12,374 bases of DNA, taken from assembly GCA_019236545.1 (NCBI GenBank), contig JAFAIV010000132.1, positions 1 through 12,374 on the forward strand. Direction: 5' to 3'. The stretch is from Actinomycetota bacterium (GTDB lineage Bacteria; Actinomycetota; Thermoleophilia; Gaiellales; Gaiellaceae). Made by a program: the position numbers and the translations under genes. The notes beneath the pieces are model-generated. The model saw only the letters and a list, made by a program, of their open reading frames with translations, was not told the DNA's origin and ran no database searches. This document shows positions 1 through 7,693 of the stretch, one piece after another. Each line of letters begins with the position of its first letter. Within the stretch, counting starts at the first letter, position 1.

Positions 1-2431
1 CCGGCGCCTCGACGAGGAGCTCGTCGTGCACCTGGAGGACGAGCCGCGCCGACCGGCCCTCGTCCCGCAGGCGCCGGTGGATCGCCACCATCGCCACCTT
101 GATGATGTCGGCGTTCGAGCCCTGCATGACGAAGTTGACGGCGACGCGCTCGCCGAGGCCGCGCGTCTGCCGGTTGCGGGCGCGCAGCTCGGGGACGGGG
201 CGGCGCCGGCCGAGGAGGCTCGTCGCGTAGCCGTCCTGCTCCGCCTGCTCGATCGTCCGCTCGATGAAGTCCTGGACGAGCGGGAAGCGCGCGAGATAGG
301 CGTCGATGTAGGCCTGCGCCTCCTCGCGCGGGATCTCGAGGTTCTCCGAGAGCCCGTACGCGGAGATGCCGTAGACGATCCCGAAGTTGATCATCTTCGC
401 GATCGAGCGCTGGCCCGACGTGAGCGCGGCGGGGTCGACGCCGAGCACCTCGGCCGCCGTAGCGGTGTGGATGTCCTCCCCGCGCTCGAACGCCTCGCGC
501 AGCTTCGGCTCGCCGGAGACGTGCGCGAGGATGCGCAGCTCGATCTGCGAGTAGTCGGCGGAGATGAGCCGCCAGCCGGGCTCGGCGACGAAGGCGGAGC
601 GGATCTCGCGGCCGATCTCGGTGCGGATCGGGATCGACTGGAGGTTCGGGTTCGAGGTCGAGAGCCGGCCGGTCGCGGCGACGGCCTGGTTGAAGTGCGT
701 GTGCAGGCGGCCGTCCTCGCCGAGCAGCGCCGGCAGCGGCTGCAGGTACGTGTTCAGGAGCTTCGAGAGCTCGCGCCACTCCTCGACGACCTCGACGACC
801 TCGTGCTCGCCGCGGATCGAGCGCAGCACCTTCGTATCGGTCGAGTAGCCGGTCTTGCCCTTGCGGCCGGGGGTGAGGCCGAGCTTCTCGAAGAGGATCC
901 GCGCGAGCTGCTGCGGCGAGCCGAGGACGAACTCCTCGCCCGCGAGCTCGTACGCGCGCGACTCGAGCTCTTCGACGCGATCGGCGAGGCGGGCGGTGAT
1001 CTCGCCCATGCGGTACGTGTCGATCCGGACGCCGGCGCGCTCCATCTCGGCGAGGACGCCGGTCAGCGGGAGCTCGACGTCGCGGTAGAGCCGCTCCGCC
1101 CCGCGCTCGCGCACGCGCTCGAGCAGCGGATCGCGGAGGCGCAGCGTCACGGCGGCGTGGCGGACGAGTCGCGCCGTCTCCTCCTCGGCCTCCGGCTCGG
1201 GGCCGGCCTCGACCGCGTACTCGCCGGCGAGGTCGTCGAGAAGGTACTCGCTCCGGCCCGGGTCGATCAGGTACGCGAGGAGCATGGTGTCGTCCGTCGC
1301 GTCGACACCGGCGGCCTTCGCGTCGTGCGCGACGAAGTCGCCGGCGAGCCGCTCCGGCCGCGGCGAGACGACCACCTCGTCGGCGCTCGCCACGGCGATC
1401 CGGCCGTTGTCGGCCGCGATTCCGCCCGCCGCCGGCGGCGTTCCCTCGCGCCAGCGCACGGCTGTCCCCGCGGAGATGCGCTCCCGCGCCGGGACGGCCT
1501 CGTCCAGCTCCTCGACCCGGCCGAGCAGCGCCCGGAACTCGAAGCGCCGGAACATCTCCCGGAGCTGCGACCGGTCCGGCGGCGCGAGGACGAGCTCGGC
1601 GGGGTCGCACTCCAAAGGCAGGTCGCGGCGCATCGTCGCGAGCTGCTTCGCGGCGCGCGCCTGGTCGGCGAACTCCGTCAGGTTCTTCCGCCGCGCCGGC
1701 GACTGCTCGTCCACGTGCGCGAGCACCTCCTCGAGCGAGCCGTACTGCGCGATCAGCTGGCCCGCCGTCTTGTCGCCGATCCCCGGGACGCCCGGGATGT
1801 TGTCCGAGCTGTCGCCCTTGAGGCCGATGAAATCCGGGATCTGGTCGGGCCGGATCCCGTAGCGCGCCTCGACGCGGTCCGGGGTGTAGACGTTCACGTC
1901 CGAGACGCCGCGCGGCGTCATCATCAGGACGACGTTGTCGCTGACGAGCTGGAACGCGTCGCGGTCGGTCGAGACGACGCACGTCCGGATCGCCGCCTCG
2001 TCCGCGCGCGTGGCGAGCGTCGCGATCACGTCGTCCGCCTCCCAGCCCTCGAACTCGAGGTTGCGGTAGCCGAACGCCTCGACGATCGGCCGGAAGTGCG
2101 GGAACTGCTCCTGGAGCAGCTCGGGCATCGGGCGGCGGCCCTCCTTGTAGACGACCTCGACCGCCGCGGCCTCGGCGTGACGGTGGACGGGGCGCGTGTC
2201 CCAGGCGACGGCGACGCCCTTCGGCCGGTAGTCCGAGAGGAGCTTGAAGAGCATGTTCGTGAACCCGAGCAGCGCGCCGGTCGGGTAGCCCTCGGTCGTC
2301 GCGAGCTCCTCCGGCAGCGCGAAGAAGGCGCGGTAGGCGAGGTTGTTACCGTCGACGAGGAAGAGCTCGGCGTCGCGCGCGGGCGCGTCGTTCAGGTCGA
2401 GCTCGGCGCCGGTGAGCGTCTTCGGAGACAT
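1..2431 (-). CDS. polA: DNA polymerase I, C-terminus cut by window edge
   Basis: Family A DNA polymerase that processes Okazaki fragments and fills repair gaps. 810 codons are visible and the last 40 or so are outside the window. Seen: a 5' nuclease domain (about residues 23-310) with VDGNN at D27, GWEADD near 130, STDRDAF near 155 and GLKGDSSDNIPGVPGIGDKT near 201-221. The polymerase domain has motif A DYSQIELR (D626), motif B with K679, F683 and Y687 in the Taq K663/F667/Y671 spacing, and motif C VHDELLVE (D803). The middle domain (about 330-440) is short. DTMLLAYLID (about 380) remains, but no DxE exonuclease I motif is visible, so proofreading is probably absent, as in Taq and mycobacterial enzymes. 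The ATG at 2431 is the only in-frame start before the nuclease motif and gives a leader of about 24 residues. GGAG lies 4 bases upstream. The gene follows the cytochrome c gene by 21 bases and is probably co-transcribed. Confidence 0.97.
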   Translation of the reverse strand, partial: MSPKTLTGAELDLNDAPARDAELFLVDGNNLAYRAFFALPEELATTEGYPTGALLGFTNMLFKLLSDYRPKGVAVAWDTRPVHRHAEAAAVEVVYKEGRRPMPELLQEQFPHFRPIVEAFGYRNLEFEGWEADDVIATLATRADEAAIRTCVVSTDRDAFQLVSDNVVLMMTPRGVSDVNVYTPDRVEARYGIRPDQIPDFIGLKGDSSDNIPGVPGIGDKTAGQLIAQYGSLEEVLAHVDEQSPARRKNLTEFADQARAAKQLATMRRDLPLECDPAELVLAPPDRSQLREMFRRFEFRALLGRVEELDEAVPARERISAGTAVRWREGTPPAAGGIAADNGRIAVASADEVVVSPRPERLAGDFVAHDAKAAGVDATDDTMLLAYLIDPGRSEYLLDDLAGEYAVEAGPEPEAEEETARLVRHAAVTLRLRDPLLERVRERGAERLYRDVELPLTGVLAEMERAGVRIDTYRMGEITARLADRVEELESRAYELAGEEFVLGSPQQLARILFEKLGLTPGRKGKTGYSTDTKVLRSIRGEHEVVEVVEEWRELSKLLNTYLQPLPALLGEDGRLHTHFNQAVAATGRLSTSNPNLQSIPIRTEIGREIRSAFVAEPGWRLISADYSQIELRILAHVSGEPKLREAFERGEDIHTATAAEVLGVDPAALTSGQRSIAKMINFGIVYGISAYGLSENLEIPREEAQAYIDAYLARFPLVQDFIERTIEQAEQDGYATSLLGRRRPVPELRARNRQTRGLGERVAVNFVMQGSNADIIKVAMVAIHRRLRDEGRSARLVLQVHDELLVEAP

Positions 2432-2452
2432 CCGTCTCCGAGTCTATTCGCC

Positions 2453-3214
2453 CTACTTGAGGGTCTTGAGGTACGCGATCAGGTCGGCGATCTGCGCGTC
2501 GGTGAGGATGCCGCCCCAGTGCGGCATCGAGACGATCGGCGCCTTGCCGATCACGCTGCCGCTGCGGATCACGTCCGCGATCGCCTTGTCGGTCGGGAAG
2601 TCGTGGTGGAAGCCGCCGCCCGACAGCGGCGGGATGACCTTGTCGTGCGAGAGCGGGTTCGGGATGCCGCCGAGGCCGCTCGGGCCGTGGCAGTTGATGC
2701 AGCCGTAGCGCTGGTAGAGGGCGGCGCCGGCGACGGCCGGAGCCTCGTCGTAGGGCACGTGGACGGGCTGCGCGTTCGGATCGTTCGGGAGACCGGCGCG
2801 GATGTAGGCGACGAGGTCGGTCACCTGCGTGTTCGACATGACCTCGCCCCAGACCGGCATGTACGGCTGCTTCGGGTTCGCCGACGCGCCGAGGCCGTGG
2901 TCGATGATCGTCCGCAGCTGCGCGACGGTCAGCGTCTTCCCGGCCGAGGTCAGCGCCGGGACGGCGGGTGAGACGCCGCCGCGGCCCTGCGCGCCGTGGC
3001 ACTGGGAGCAGGCGAAGAGGACGAAGTCGTGCGCGCCCGCCTGCACCGACGGGCTCAGGTTCGACGGCCCCGCCGAGGCGGCCGGCGCGGAGCCGCCCGT
3101 CCTCGTCACCGTGGTGGTCGCGTTCGTGTAGTGGCCGGCCGCGAAGCCGATCAGGGCCGCCGCGATCGCGAATGCGGCGATCCCTCCGACGACGGCCAGC
3201 GCCACGCGACCCAT
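2453..3214 (-). CDS. Membrane-anchored dihaem cytochrome c
   Basis: A 253-residue electron carrier expected on the outer face of the cytoplasmic membrane. Residues 4-26 form one hydrophobic segment that is either an uncleaved signal anchor or a signal peptide. A Thr/Ser/Ala/Pro/Gly-rich linker follows (30-56). Two class I cytochrome c domains come next: CSQCH at 69-73 with probable axial Met119 (MPVWG), and CINCH at 172-176 with probable axial Met230 (MPHWGG). Each ends in the usual helix (DLVAYIRAG, DLIAYLKTL). The tandem domains resemble those of actinobacterial QcrC and cytochrome c4/cbb3-type subunits. There is no C-terminal membrane segment as in QcrC and no oxidase or bc1 gene nearby, so the redox partner cannot be named. 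ATG at 3214 is chosen because the anchor begins there; its Shine-Dalgarno is weak. polA lies 21 bases downstream on the same strand. The gene diverges from the LarA-like gene. Confidence 0.92.
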   Translation of the reverse strand: MGRVALAVVGGIAAFAIAAALIGFAAGHYTNATTTVTRTGGSAPAASAGPSNLSPSVQAGAHDFVLFACSQCHGAQGRGGVSPAVPALTSAGKTLTVAQLRTIIDHGLGASANPKQPYMPVWGEVMSNTQVTDLVAYIRAGLPNDPNAQPVHVPYDEAPAVAGAALYQRYGCINCHGPSGLGGIPNPLSHDKVIPPLSGGGFHHDFPTDKAIADVIRSGSVIGKAPIVSMPHWGGILTDAQIADLIAYLKTLK

Positions 3215-3279
3215 GCGGGGATGATCGGGGCGCGCGGGCTCTCGTCCATCCGTAGGAAGCCGTTGATTGAATCCGCGGC
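3215..3279. promoter_or_regulatory. Divergent intergenic region, cytochrome c / LarA-like
   Basis: This 65-base gap separates two genes transcribed away from each other, so promoters for both should lie here or just inside the genes. It is slightly less GC-rich around TTGATTGAATCC (3263-3274). I see no convincing paired -35/-10 hexamers for either direction and no strong Shine-Dalgarno before the GTG at 3280. The role is inferred from gene orientation only. Confidence 0.4.
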
Positions 3280-4758
3280 GTGCCGCGCATCCCTCTGCTC
3301 TCGGGGACGGGGCTGGTGGTGGCGTCGGCGCCCGACGACGCGGTCGTGGTCGGCCCGCCGCCCCCGCACGCCCACGTCGCCGACATCGCCGCCGCCGTCC
3401 GGGACGCGCTGCGCTTCCCGCTCGAGGGCCGGCCGCTCGAGGCGCTCGCGCGGGAGGCGCGCCGGGCGACGATCGTCGTCGAGCCGCCCGTCCTGCCGAT
3501 CCCGAGCGTCCCCACCGACCCACGCCAGACGGCGATCGCCGCCGTCGTCGCGGAGCTGGAGCGCCTGGGGGTCCAGACCGGCTGGCAGACGATCCTCGTC
3601 GCCGGCGGCTTCGGGCGGAGGCTCTCGCAACGCGAGCTGCCGGCGCTCGTGACGCCGGAGCTGGCACGCCGGTTCCACGGGCGGGTCGTCGTCCACGACG
3701 TCGAGGACCCGGAGCTGGCCGAGCTCGACGGCTTCCGAGTGAGCCCTGCGCTCCTCGACACCGACCTCGTCGTCGTGGTCACCTCGGCCGAGACCGTGCT
3801 GCACGGCGGCCCGGCGGCGCTCGTCGGCGCGGCCGGTCGCGACGAGCTCCGCGCCGCGTCGGCGGACTCGCTGCTCGAGACGCGCGGCTCCGGCGGCTGG
3901 CAGACGGCGGCCGCGCTCGAGCGCGCGCTCGGGCGACGGGTGCCGGTGGTCGGCGTGTCGGTCGTCCTCAACCATCCGGTCGTGAGTGGGCTCCTGCGCG
4001 GCTACCCGTACGAGCCGGAGGCGCGCGAGCGGGTGGCGCGGACGCCGCTGCGCCTCGCGTTCAACTCCCTGCCAGGGATCGCGCGGCGCGAGGTGCTGCG
4101 CCGGCTGCCGACGGAGGTCTCGGTCGCGGCCGCCTTCGCGGGCCCGCCGTCGGTCGTCCACGCGGAGGCGCTGCTGCGCGCGGTCGAGCTGCGGCGTGCC
4201 GAGCTTCCGCAGCCGGTCGACGCGCTCGTCGTCGGCATCCCCGGGACCGCGCCGCTCGTCCCGCGCGAGCGCCCGAACCCGCTGCTCGCCGCCTATCTCG
4301 GGCTCGGGCTCGCGCTCCGGCTCTGGCGCGACCGCTTCCCCGTCGTCGACGGCGGCTCGGCCATCCTCGTCAGCCGCTTCGTCCGCCACTTCCCGCATCC
4401 CACGCAGCGGCCGTACCGCGCCTTCTTCCAGGGCTCGTGGTCGCCGCGCGACCCGGAGATGCTCGCGGCGGCGGAGCAGTCGGTCGGGGGCGACGAGCGG
4501 GCCATCGAGGCGTACCGCCGCGGCGAGACCGTCCATCCCCTGCTCCCATTCCGCGACTGGGACGCGTGCCGCCCGGCGCAGGACCGGCTGGGCGCCGTCC
4601 TCGTCGCCGGCGCGCGCGACGCCTCGGCCGCCCGGCAGCTCGGCTTCGTTCCCGCGCACGGCGTCGGAGCGGCGCTCGACCTGGCGCGCGGCCAGGGCGC
4701 CGAGCGGATCGGCTTCCTGCTCTGCCCGCCGTACTTCCCGCTGCGGGTCGGGCGCTAG
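3280..4758 (+). CDS. LarA-like (DUF2088) protein without nickel-pincer residues
   Basis: A 492-residue, probably cytoplasmic protein. The N-terminal half follows the LarA (nickel-dependent lactate racemase) layout: a short beta start (IPLLSGTGLVVASAPDDAVVV), a TIVVEPPVLPIP stretch at 64-75 where LarA has the D-x-T-R-P motif, TILVAGGFGRRLSQREL at 104-120 where LarA has the GTHR motif, and VVTSAETVLHGGPAALVG at 166-183 where LarA has the PH...SGG(R/A)K motif. The C-terminal half has VDGGSAILVSRF, matching the PGGTIILV strand. The Arg, His and cofactor-bearing Lys of these motifs appear to be replaced. No larB, larC or larE is adjacent. Lactate racemase activity is therefore doubtful; it may be a non-racemase member or a structural or binding protein. 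The start is GTG; a later GTG near 3316 is less likely because it would remove the first strand. The stop overlaps the livF stop. Confidence 0.72.
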   Translation: MPRIPLLSGTGLVVASAPDDAVVVGPPPPHAHVADIAAAVRDALRFPLEGRPLEALAREARRATIVVEPPVLPIPSVPTDPRQTAIAAVVAELERLGVQTGWQTILVAGGFGRRLSQRELPALVTPELARRFHGRVVVHDVEDPELAELDGFRVSPALLDTDLVVVVTSAETVLHGGPAALVGAAGRDELRAASADSLLETRGSGGWQTAAALERALGRRVPVVGVSVVLNHPVVSGLLRGYPYEPEARERVARTPLRLAFNSLPGIARREVLRRLPTEVSVAAAFAGPPSVVHAEALLRAVELRRAELPQPVDALVVGIPGTAPLVPRERPNPLLAAYLGLGLALRLWRDRFPVVDGGSAILVSRFVRHFPHPTQRPYRAFFQGSWSPRDPEMLAAAEQSVGGDERAIEAYRRGETVHPLLPFRDWDACRPAQDRLGAVLVAGARDASAARQLGFVPAHGVGAALDLARGQGAERIGFLLCPPYFPLRVGR

Positions 4759-5483
4759 CTCTCGCCGAGGTACGCCTTGCGGACGTCCTCGTTCTGCGCG
4801 AGCTGGGCGGCATCGTCGGTCAGGGCGACGGTGCCGGTCTCGAGGACGTAGCCGCGACTCGCGACCTGGAGGGCCATGAGCGCGTTCTGCTCGACCAGGA
4901 GGATCGACGTGCCCTGCTTGTTGACCTCGACGATCGTCTCGAAGATGCGGTCGACGAAGATCGGCGCGAGACCCATCGACGGCTCGTCGAGCATCAACAG
5001 CCGCGGCCGCGCCATCAGCGCCCGGCCGATCGCGCACATCTGCTGCTCGCCGCCGGAGAGCGTTCCCGCCTTCTGCGACTTGCGCTCGGCGAGGCGCGGG
5101 AAGAGGGCGAAGACGCGGTCGATGTCCTCCTGCATCCCGGCGCGGTCGGAGCGCTGGAACGCGCCCATCTCGAGGTTCTCGAGCACGGTCATGCGCGGGA
5201 AGAGGCGGCGGCCCTCCGGCGACTGCGCGATGCCGAGCTTCACGACGTCGTGCGCCGGGGTCTCCGTGATGTCCTGCCCTTCGAACGTGATGCTGCCGCG
5301 CCGAGGGTGGTTGAGCCCGTTGATCGAGCGGAGCGTCGTCGACTTGCCGGCGCCGTTCGCGCCGATCAGCGTCACGATCTCGCCCTCCCGCACCTGCAGC
5401 GACACGCCGCGCAGCGCCTGGATCGAGCCGTAGAAGGTCTCGATCCCGTCGACCTCCAGCAGCGGCGCCGCGGCCGCGGTCAC
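4755..5483 (-). CDS. livF: LivF, ATP-binding subunit of branched-chain amino acid ABC transporter
   Basis: A 242-residue cytoplasmic ATPase that pairs with LivG to power uptake through LivHM. Seen: Walker A GANGAGKST at 41-49, Q-loop Gln87 followed by SPEGRRLFPRMTVLENLEMGA (typical of LivF), signature LSGGEQQ at 142-148, and Walker B LLMLDEPSMGLAP at 162-174. The switch position reads LLVEQNA, with Gln in place of the usual His, as is normal in LivF. The GTG start at 5483-5481 overlaps the livG TGA (GTGA), giving translational coupling. Length is normal for the family (about 235-240). It is the last gene of the operon, and its TAG shares CTAG with the stop of the convergent LarA-like gene. 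The substrate could be another compound carried by this family (urea, amides, aromatic acids), but the ATPase does not decide that. Confidence 0.96.
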   Translation of the reverse strand: MTAAAAPLLEVDGIETFYGSIQALRGVSLQVREGEIVTLIGANGAGKSTTLRSINGLNHPRRGSITFEGQDITETPAHDVVKLGIAQSPEGRRLFPRMTVLENLEMGAFQRSDRAGMQEDIDRVFALFPRLAERKSQKAGTLSGGEQQMCAIGRALMARPRLLMLDEPSMGLAPIFVDRIFETIVEVNKQGTSILLVEQNALMALQVASRGYVLETGTVALTDDAAQLAQNEDVRKAYLGES

Positions 5484-6262
5484 GACGACACCGCCGCGCT
5501 GCCGAGGTACGCCTCGATCACCCGCTCGTTCTTCTGGATCTCGGCCGGCGTCCCCTCGGCGATCTTCTCGCCGTAGTCGAGGACGGTGATCGTGTCGGAG
5601 ACGCCCATGACGACCTTCATGTCGTGCTCGATCAGCAGGACGGAGAGGTGCTCCTGCGAGCGGAGCTTCGCGACGAAGGCCGTGAACTCGGCGGTCTCCT
5701 GCGGGTTCATGCCGGCGGTCGGCTCGTCGAGGAGCAGCAGCTTCGGCCGCGTCGCCAGCGCGCGCGCGACCTCGAGCCGGCGCTGGTCGCCGTAGGAGAG
5801 GCTGCGCCCGACGACGGAGTCCTTGCCCCTGAGGCCGGAGAACTCGAGCAGCTCGCGGGCGCGCTCGCGCGCCTCTCGCTCCTCGCGGCGCACGTGCGGC
5901 GTGCGCAGGAGCGCGCCGACCAGGTGGCTCTTCAGCCGCGTGTGCATCCCGACGAGCACGTTCTCGAGCGCCGTCATGTTCTGGAAGAGCCGGATGTTCT
6001 GGAAGGTGCGCCCGATGCCGCGCTCGGTGTACGCGTGCGGCGGCTTGCCGGTCATGTCCTCGCCGTTGAAGACGATCGTCCCGTCGGTCGGCTTGTAGAC
6101 GCCGGTGAGCATGTTGAAGAAGGTCGTCTTGCCGGCGCCGTTCGGGCCGATCAGGCTGACGATCCCGCCCTCGGGCACGACGAAGTCGACGTCGTTGTTG
6201 GCGACGAGGCCGCCGAACTCCTTGCGGAGCGCGAACGTCTGGAGGAGCGGCTCGCCGCTCAT
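5480..6262 (-). CDS. livG: LivG, ATP-binding subunit of branched-chain amino acid ABC transporter
   Basis: A 260-residue ATPase, partner of LivF. Seen: Walker A GPNGAGKTT at 39-47, Q-loop region RTFQNIRLFQNMTALENVLVG (85-105) typical of LivG, signature LSYGDQRRLEVARAL at 155-169, Walker B LLLLDEPTAGMNP at 175-187, and switch His213 in LLIEHDM. The C-terminal tail VIEAYLG is a family hallmark. The ATG at 6262-6260 overlaps the livM TGA (ATGA) and the gene's own TGA overlaps the livF GTG, so translation of livM, livG and livF is chained. The length matches E. coli LivG (about 255). The reading frame stays open upstream into livM, but that part is a shadow: the ATG is fixed by the overlap and by the start of homology (LLQTFALRKEFGGL). 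Confidence 0.96.
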   Translation of the reverse strand: MSGEPLLQTFALRKEFGGLVANNDVDFVVPEGGIVSLIGPNGAGKTTFFNMLTGVYKPTDGTIVFNGEDMTGKPPHAYTERGIGRTFQNIRLFQNMTALENVLVGMHTRLKSHLVGALLRTPHVRREEREARERARELLEFSGLRGKDSVVGRSLSYGDQRRLEVARALATRPKLLLLDEPTAGMNPQETAEFTAFVAKLRSQEHLSVLLIEHDMKVVMGVSDTITVLDYGEKIAEGTPAEIQKNERVIEAYLGSAAVSS

Positions 6263-7692
6263 ACCGTCGGCTCCGTCAGCGGCGCGTTGAGCTCCTCCAC
6301 GTCGTACAGCGGCTCGTCGTGGACGCCCTCGTGCAGCTCGGCCGCGCGCCGCGAGCTCGGGATCAGGCCCTCCGGCCGCAACAGCATCACGACGACGATG
6401 ATCAGGCCGTAGATCCCGAACTCGTAGTTCGGGACGTTGATGTTGGTGTTGAAGTGGCTGTTGATCCAGCCGCCGACGTTCGACAGGCCCTCCTGGTCGA
6501 GGTAGGCGAGGAACCAGGCGCCGAGCATCACGCCGGGGATGCTCCCCATGCCGCCGAGGATGACCATGCAGAGGATGAAGACCGAGATCTGGAACAGGAA
6601 CTGGTCCGGGAAGGCGCCGCCGTTGTACGACGAGTAGTAGGCGCCGGCGACGCCGCCGAAGAACGCGCCCGTCGCGTACGACCACGTCTTCGTCCGCATC
6701 AGCGGGATCCCCATCGCGGCCGCCGCGGTCTCGTCCTCGCGGATCGCGATCCACGCGCGCCCGAGGCGCGAGTCGCGCAGCCGCGCCGAGCAGAAGATCG
6801 TGATCAGGACGAGGACGATCACCGTCCAGAAGAAGAGCGAGTCGAGGTTCCCGGCCCCGAGGTAGCTGGCGGGGAGGTGGAGCGCCCGCGCGACGGTGCC
6901 GTGGCCGAAGCCGGGGCCGTCGATCGAGGTGATGCCGCCCGTCCCGTTCGTGAGGTTGAAGCCGCCGAGGTTGTTCCCGTTGTCGGCGACCTGCGGCATG
7001 ATCTCGCCGAACCCGAGCGTCACGATCGCGAGGTAGTCGCCGCGCAGGCGCAGGGTCGGCAGGCCGATGATCACGCCGATGAGCGCGGTCATCAGGCCGG
7101 CGATCGGGAGGACCAGCCAGATCGAGAGGTGGATGCCGATCCAGCCCTGCTGCAGGCCGACCGCGCCGACGTCGATGTGCTGGCCGGCGAACTGCTCGGA
7201 CGCGAACCAGCCGCAGACGTAGGCGCCCATCGCGTAGAAGGCGACGTAGCCGAGATCCAGCAGGCCGGCGTAGCCGACGACGAAGTTCAGGCCGAGCGCC
7301 ATCATCGTGAAGATCCCGGCGACGACCATCGTGTGGACGTTCGGGAAGGGGCCGAACACGGGCAGCTGCGGCAGGCCGTTGACGTAGTACGGGTAGGCGA
7401 CGACGAACCCGAGGGCGATGAGCCACGGGATCCAGCGGCCGGTGCGGTACGGGCCGATGTTCGGGAGCCTGTCCCAGGGCGGCACGACGATCAGGAGCAC
7501 GACCGCCGCGACGGCGAGCGCCGAGGTCGTCCACGTCCCGAAGGCGGCGGTGAGGATCAGGCCGAGTCCGAGCCACGTCGTCGCCTTCACGAGGCGCCGC
7601 ATCCACGCCGGCCACGAGCCCCAGCGTTGCTGCGTCAGGCCGAAGCGGCCGAGGAGCGCCCACCAGCGCTCCGAGATCCTGCCGCGGCGCAC
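6259..7692 (-). CDS. livM: LivM, permease subunit of branched-chain amino acid ABC transporter
   Basis: A 477-residue integral membrane protein that forms the channel with LivH. The conserved permease core begins near residue 120 (MVVAGIFTMMALGLNFVVGYAGLLDLGYVAFYAMGAY). The EAA-type loop that docks on the ATPases is at about 316-335 (AIREDETAAAAMGIPLMRTK). The C-terminal FGIYGLIIVVVMLLRPEGLIP is typical. The first 115 or so residues add three hydrophobic segments (about 33-52, 56-73, 88-105), making the protein longer than most LivM (300-350) and nearer E. coli LivM (425). A tail of about 35 polar, acidic residues follows the last helix. The GTG start lies 1 base after the livH stop, so it is probably translated by reinitiation. 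The stop overlaps livG as ATGA. Confidence 0.95.
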   Translation of the reverse strand: MRRGRISERWWALLGRFGLTQQRWGSWPAWMRRLVKATTWLGLGLILTAAFGTWTTSALAVAAVVLLIVVPPWDRLPNIGPYRTGRWIPWLIALGFVVAYPYYVNGLPQLPVFGPFPNVHTMVVAGIFTMMALGLNFVVGYAGLLDLGYVAFYAMGAYVCGWFASEQFAGQHIDVGAVGLQQGWIGIHLSIWLVLPIAGLMTALIGVIIGLPTLRLRGDYLAIVTLGFGEIMPQVADNGNNLGGFNLTNGTGGITSIDGPGFGHGTVARALHLPASYLGAGNLDSLFFWTVIVLVLITIFCSARLRDSRLGRAWIAIREDETAAAAMGIPLMRTKTWSYATGAFFGGVAGAYYSSYNGGAFPDQFLFQISVFILCMVILGGMGSIPGVMLGAWFLAYLDQEGLSNVGGWINSHFNTNINVPNYEFGIYGLIIVVVMLLRPEGLIPSSRRAAELHEGVHDEPLYDVEELNAPLTEPTV

Positions 7693-7693
7693 G

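Noticed and set aside
26..2971. A 981-codon open frame on the plus strand
   Set aside because: It lies antisense to polA and the cytochrome c gene, which carry clear motifs. The translation is Arg/Asp/Glu/Val/Leu-rich low-complexity sequence typical of a shadow frame in GC-rich DNA.
3280..4758. Naming the gene larA
   Set aside because: The cofactor and catalytic residues expected of lactate racemase are not seen, so the symbol would overstate the function.
2346..5037. Long minus-strand frames across the cytochrome c and LarA-like genes
   Set aside because: Ser/Arg/Ala/Pro-rich translations with no family motif that overlap supported genes in another frame or strand.
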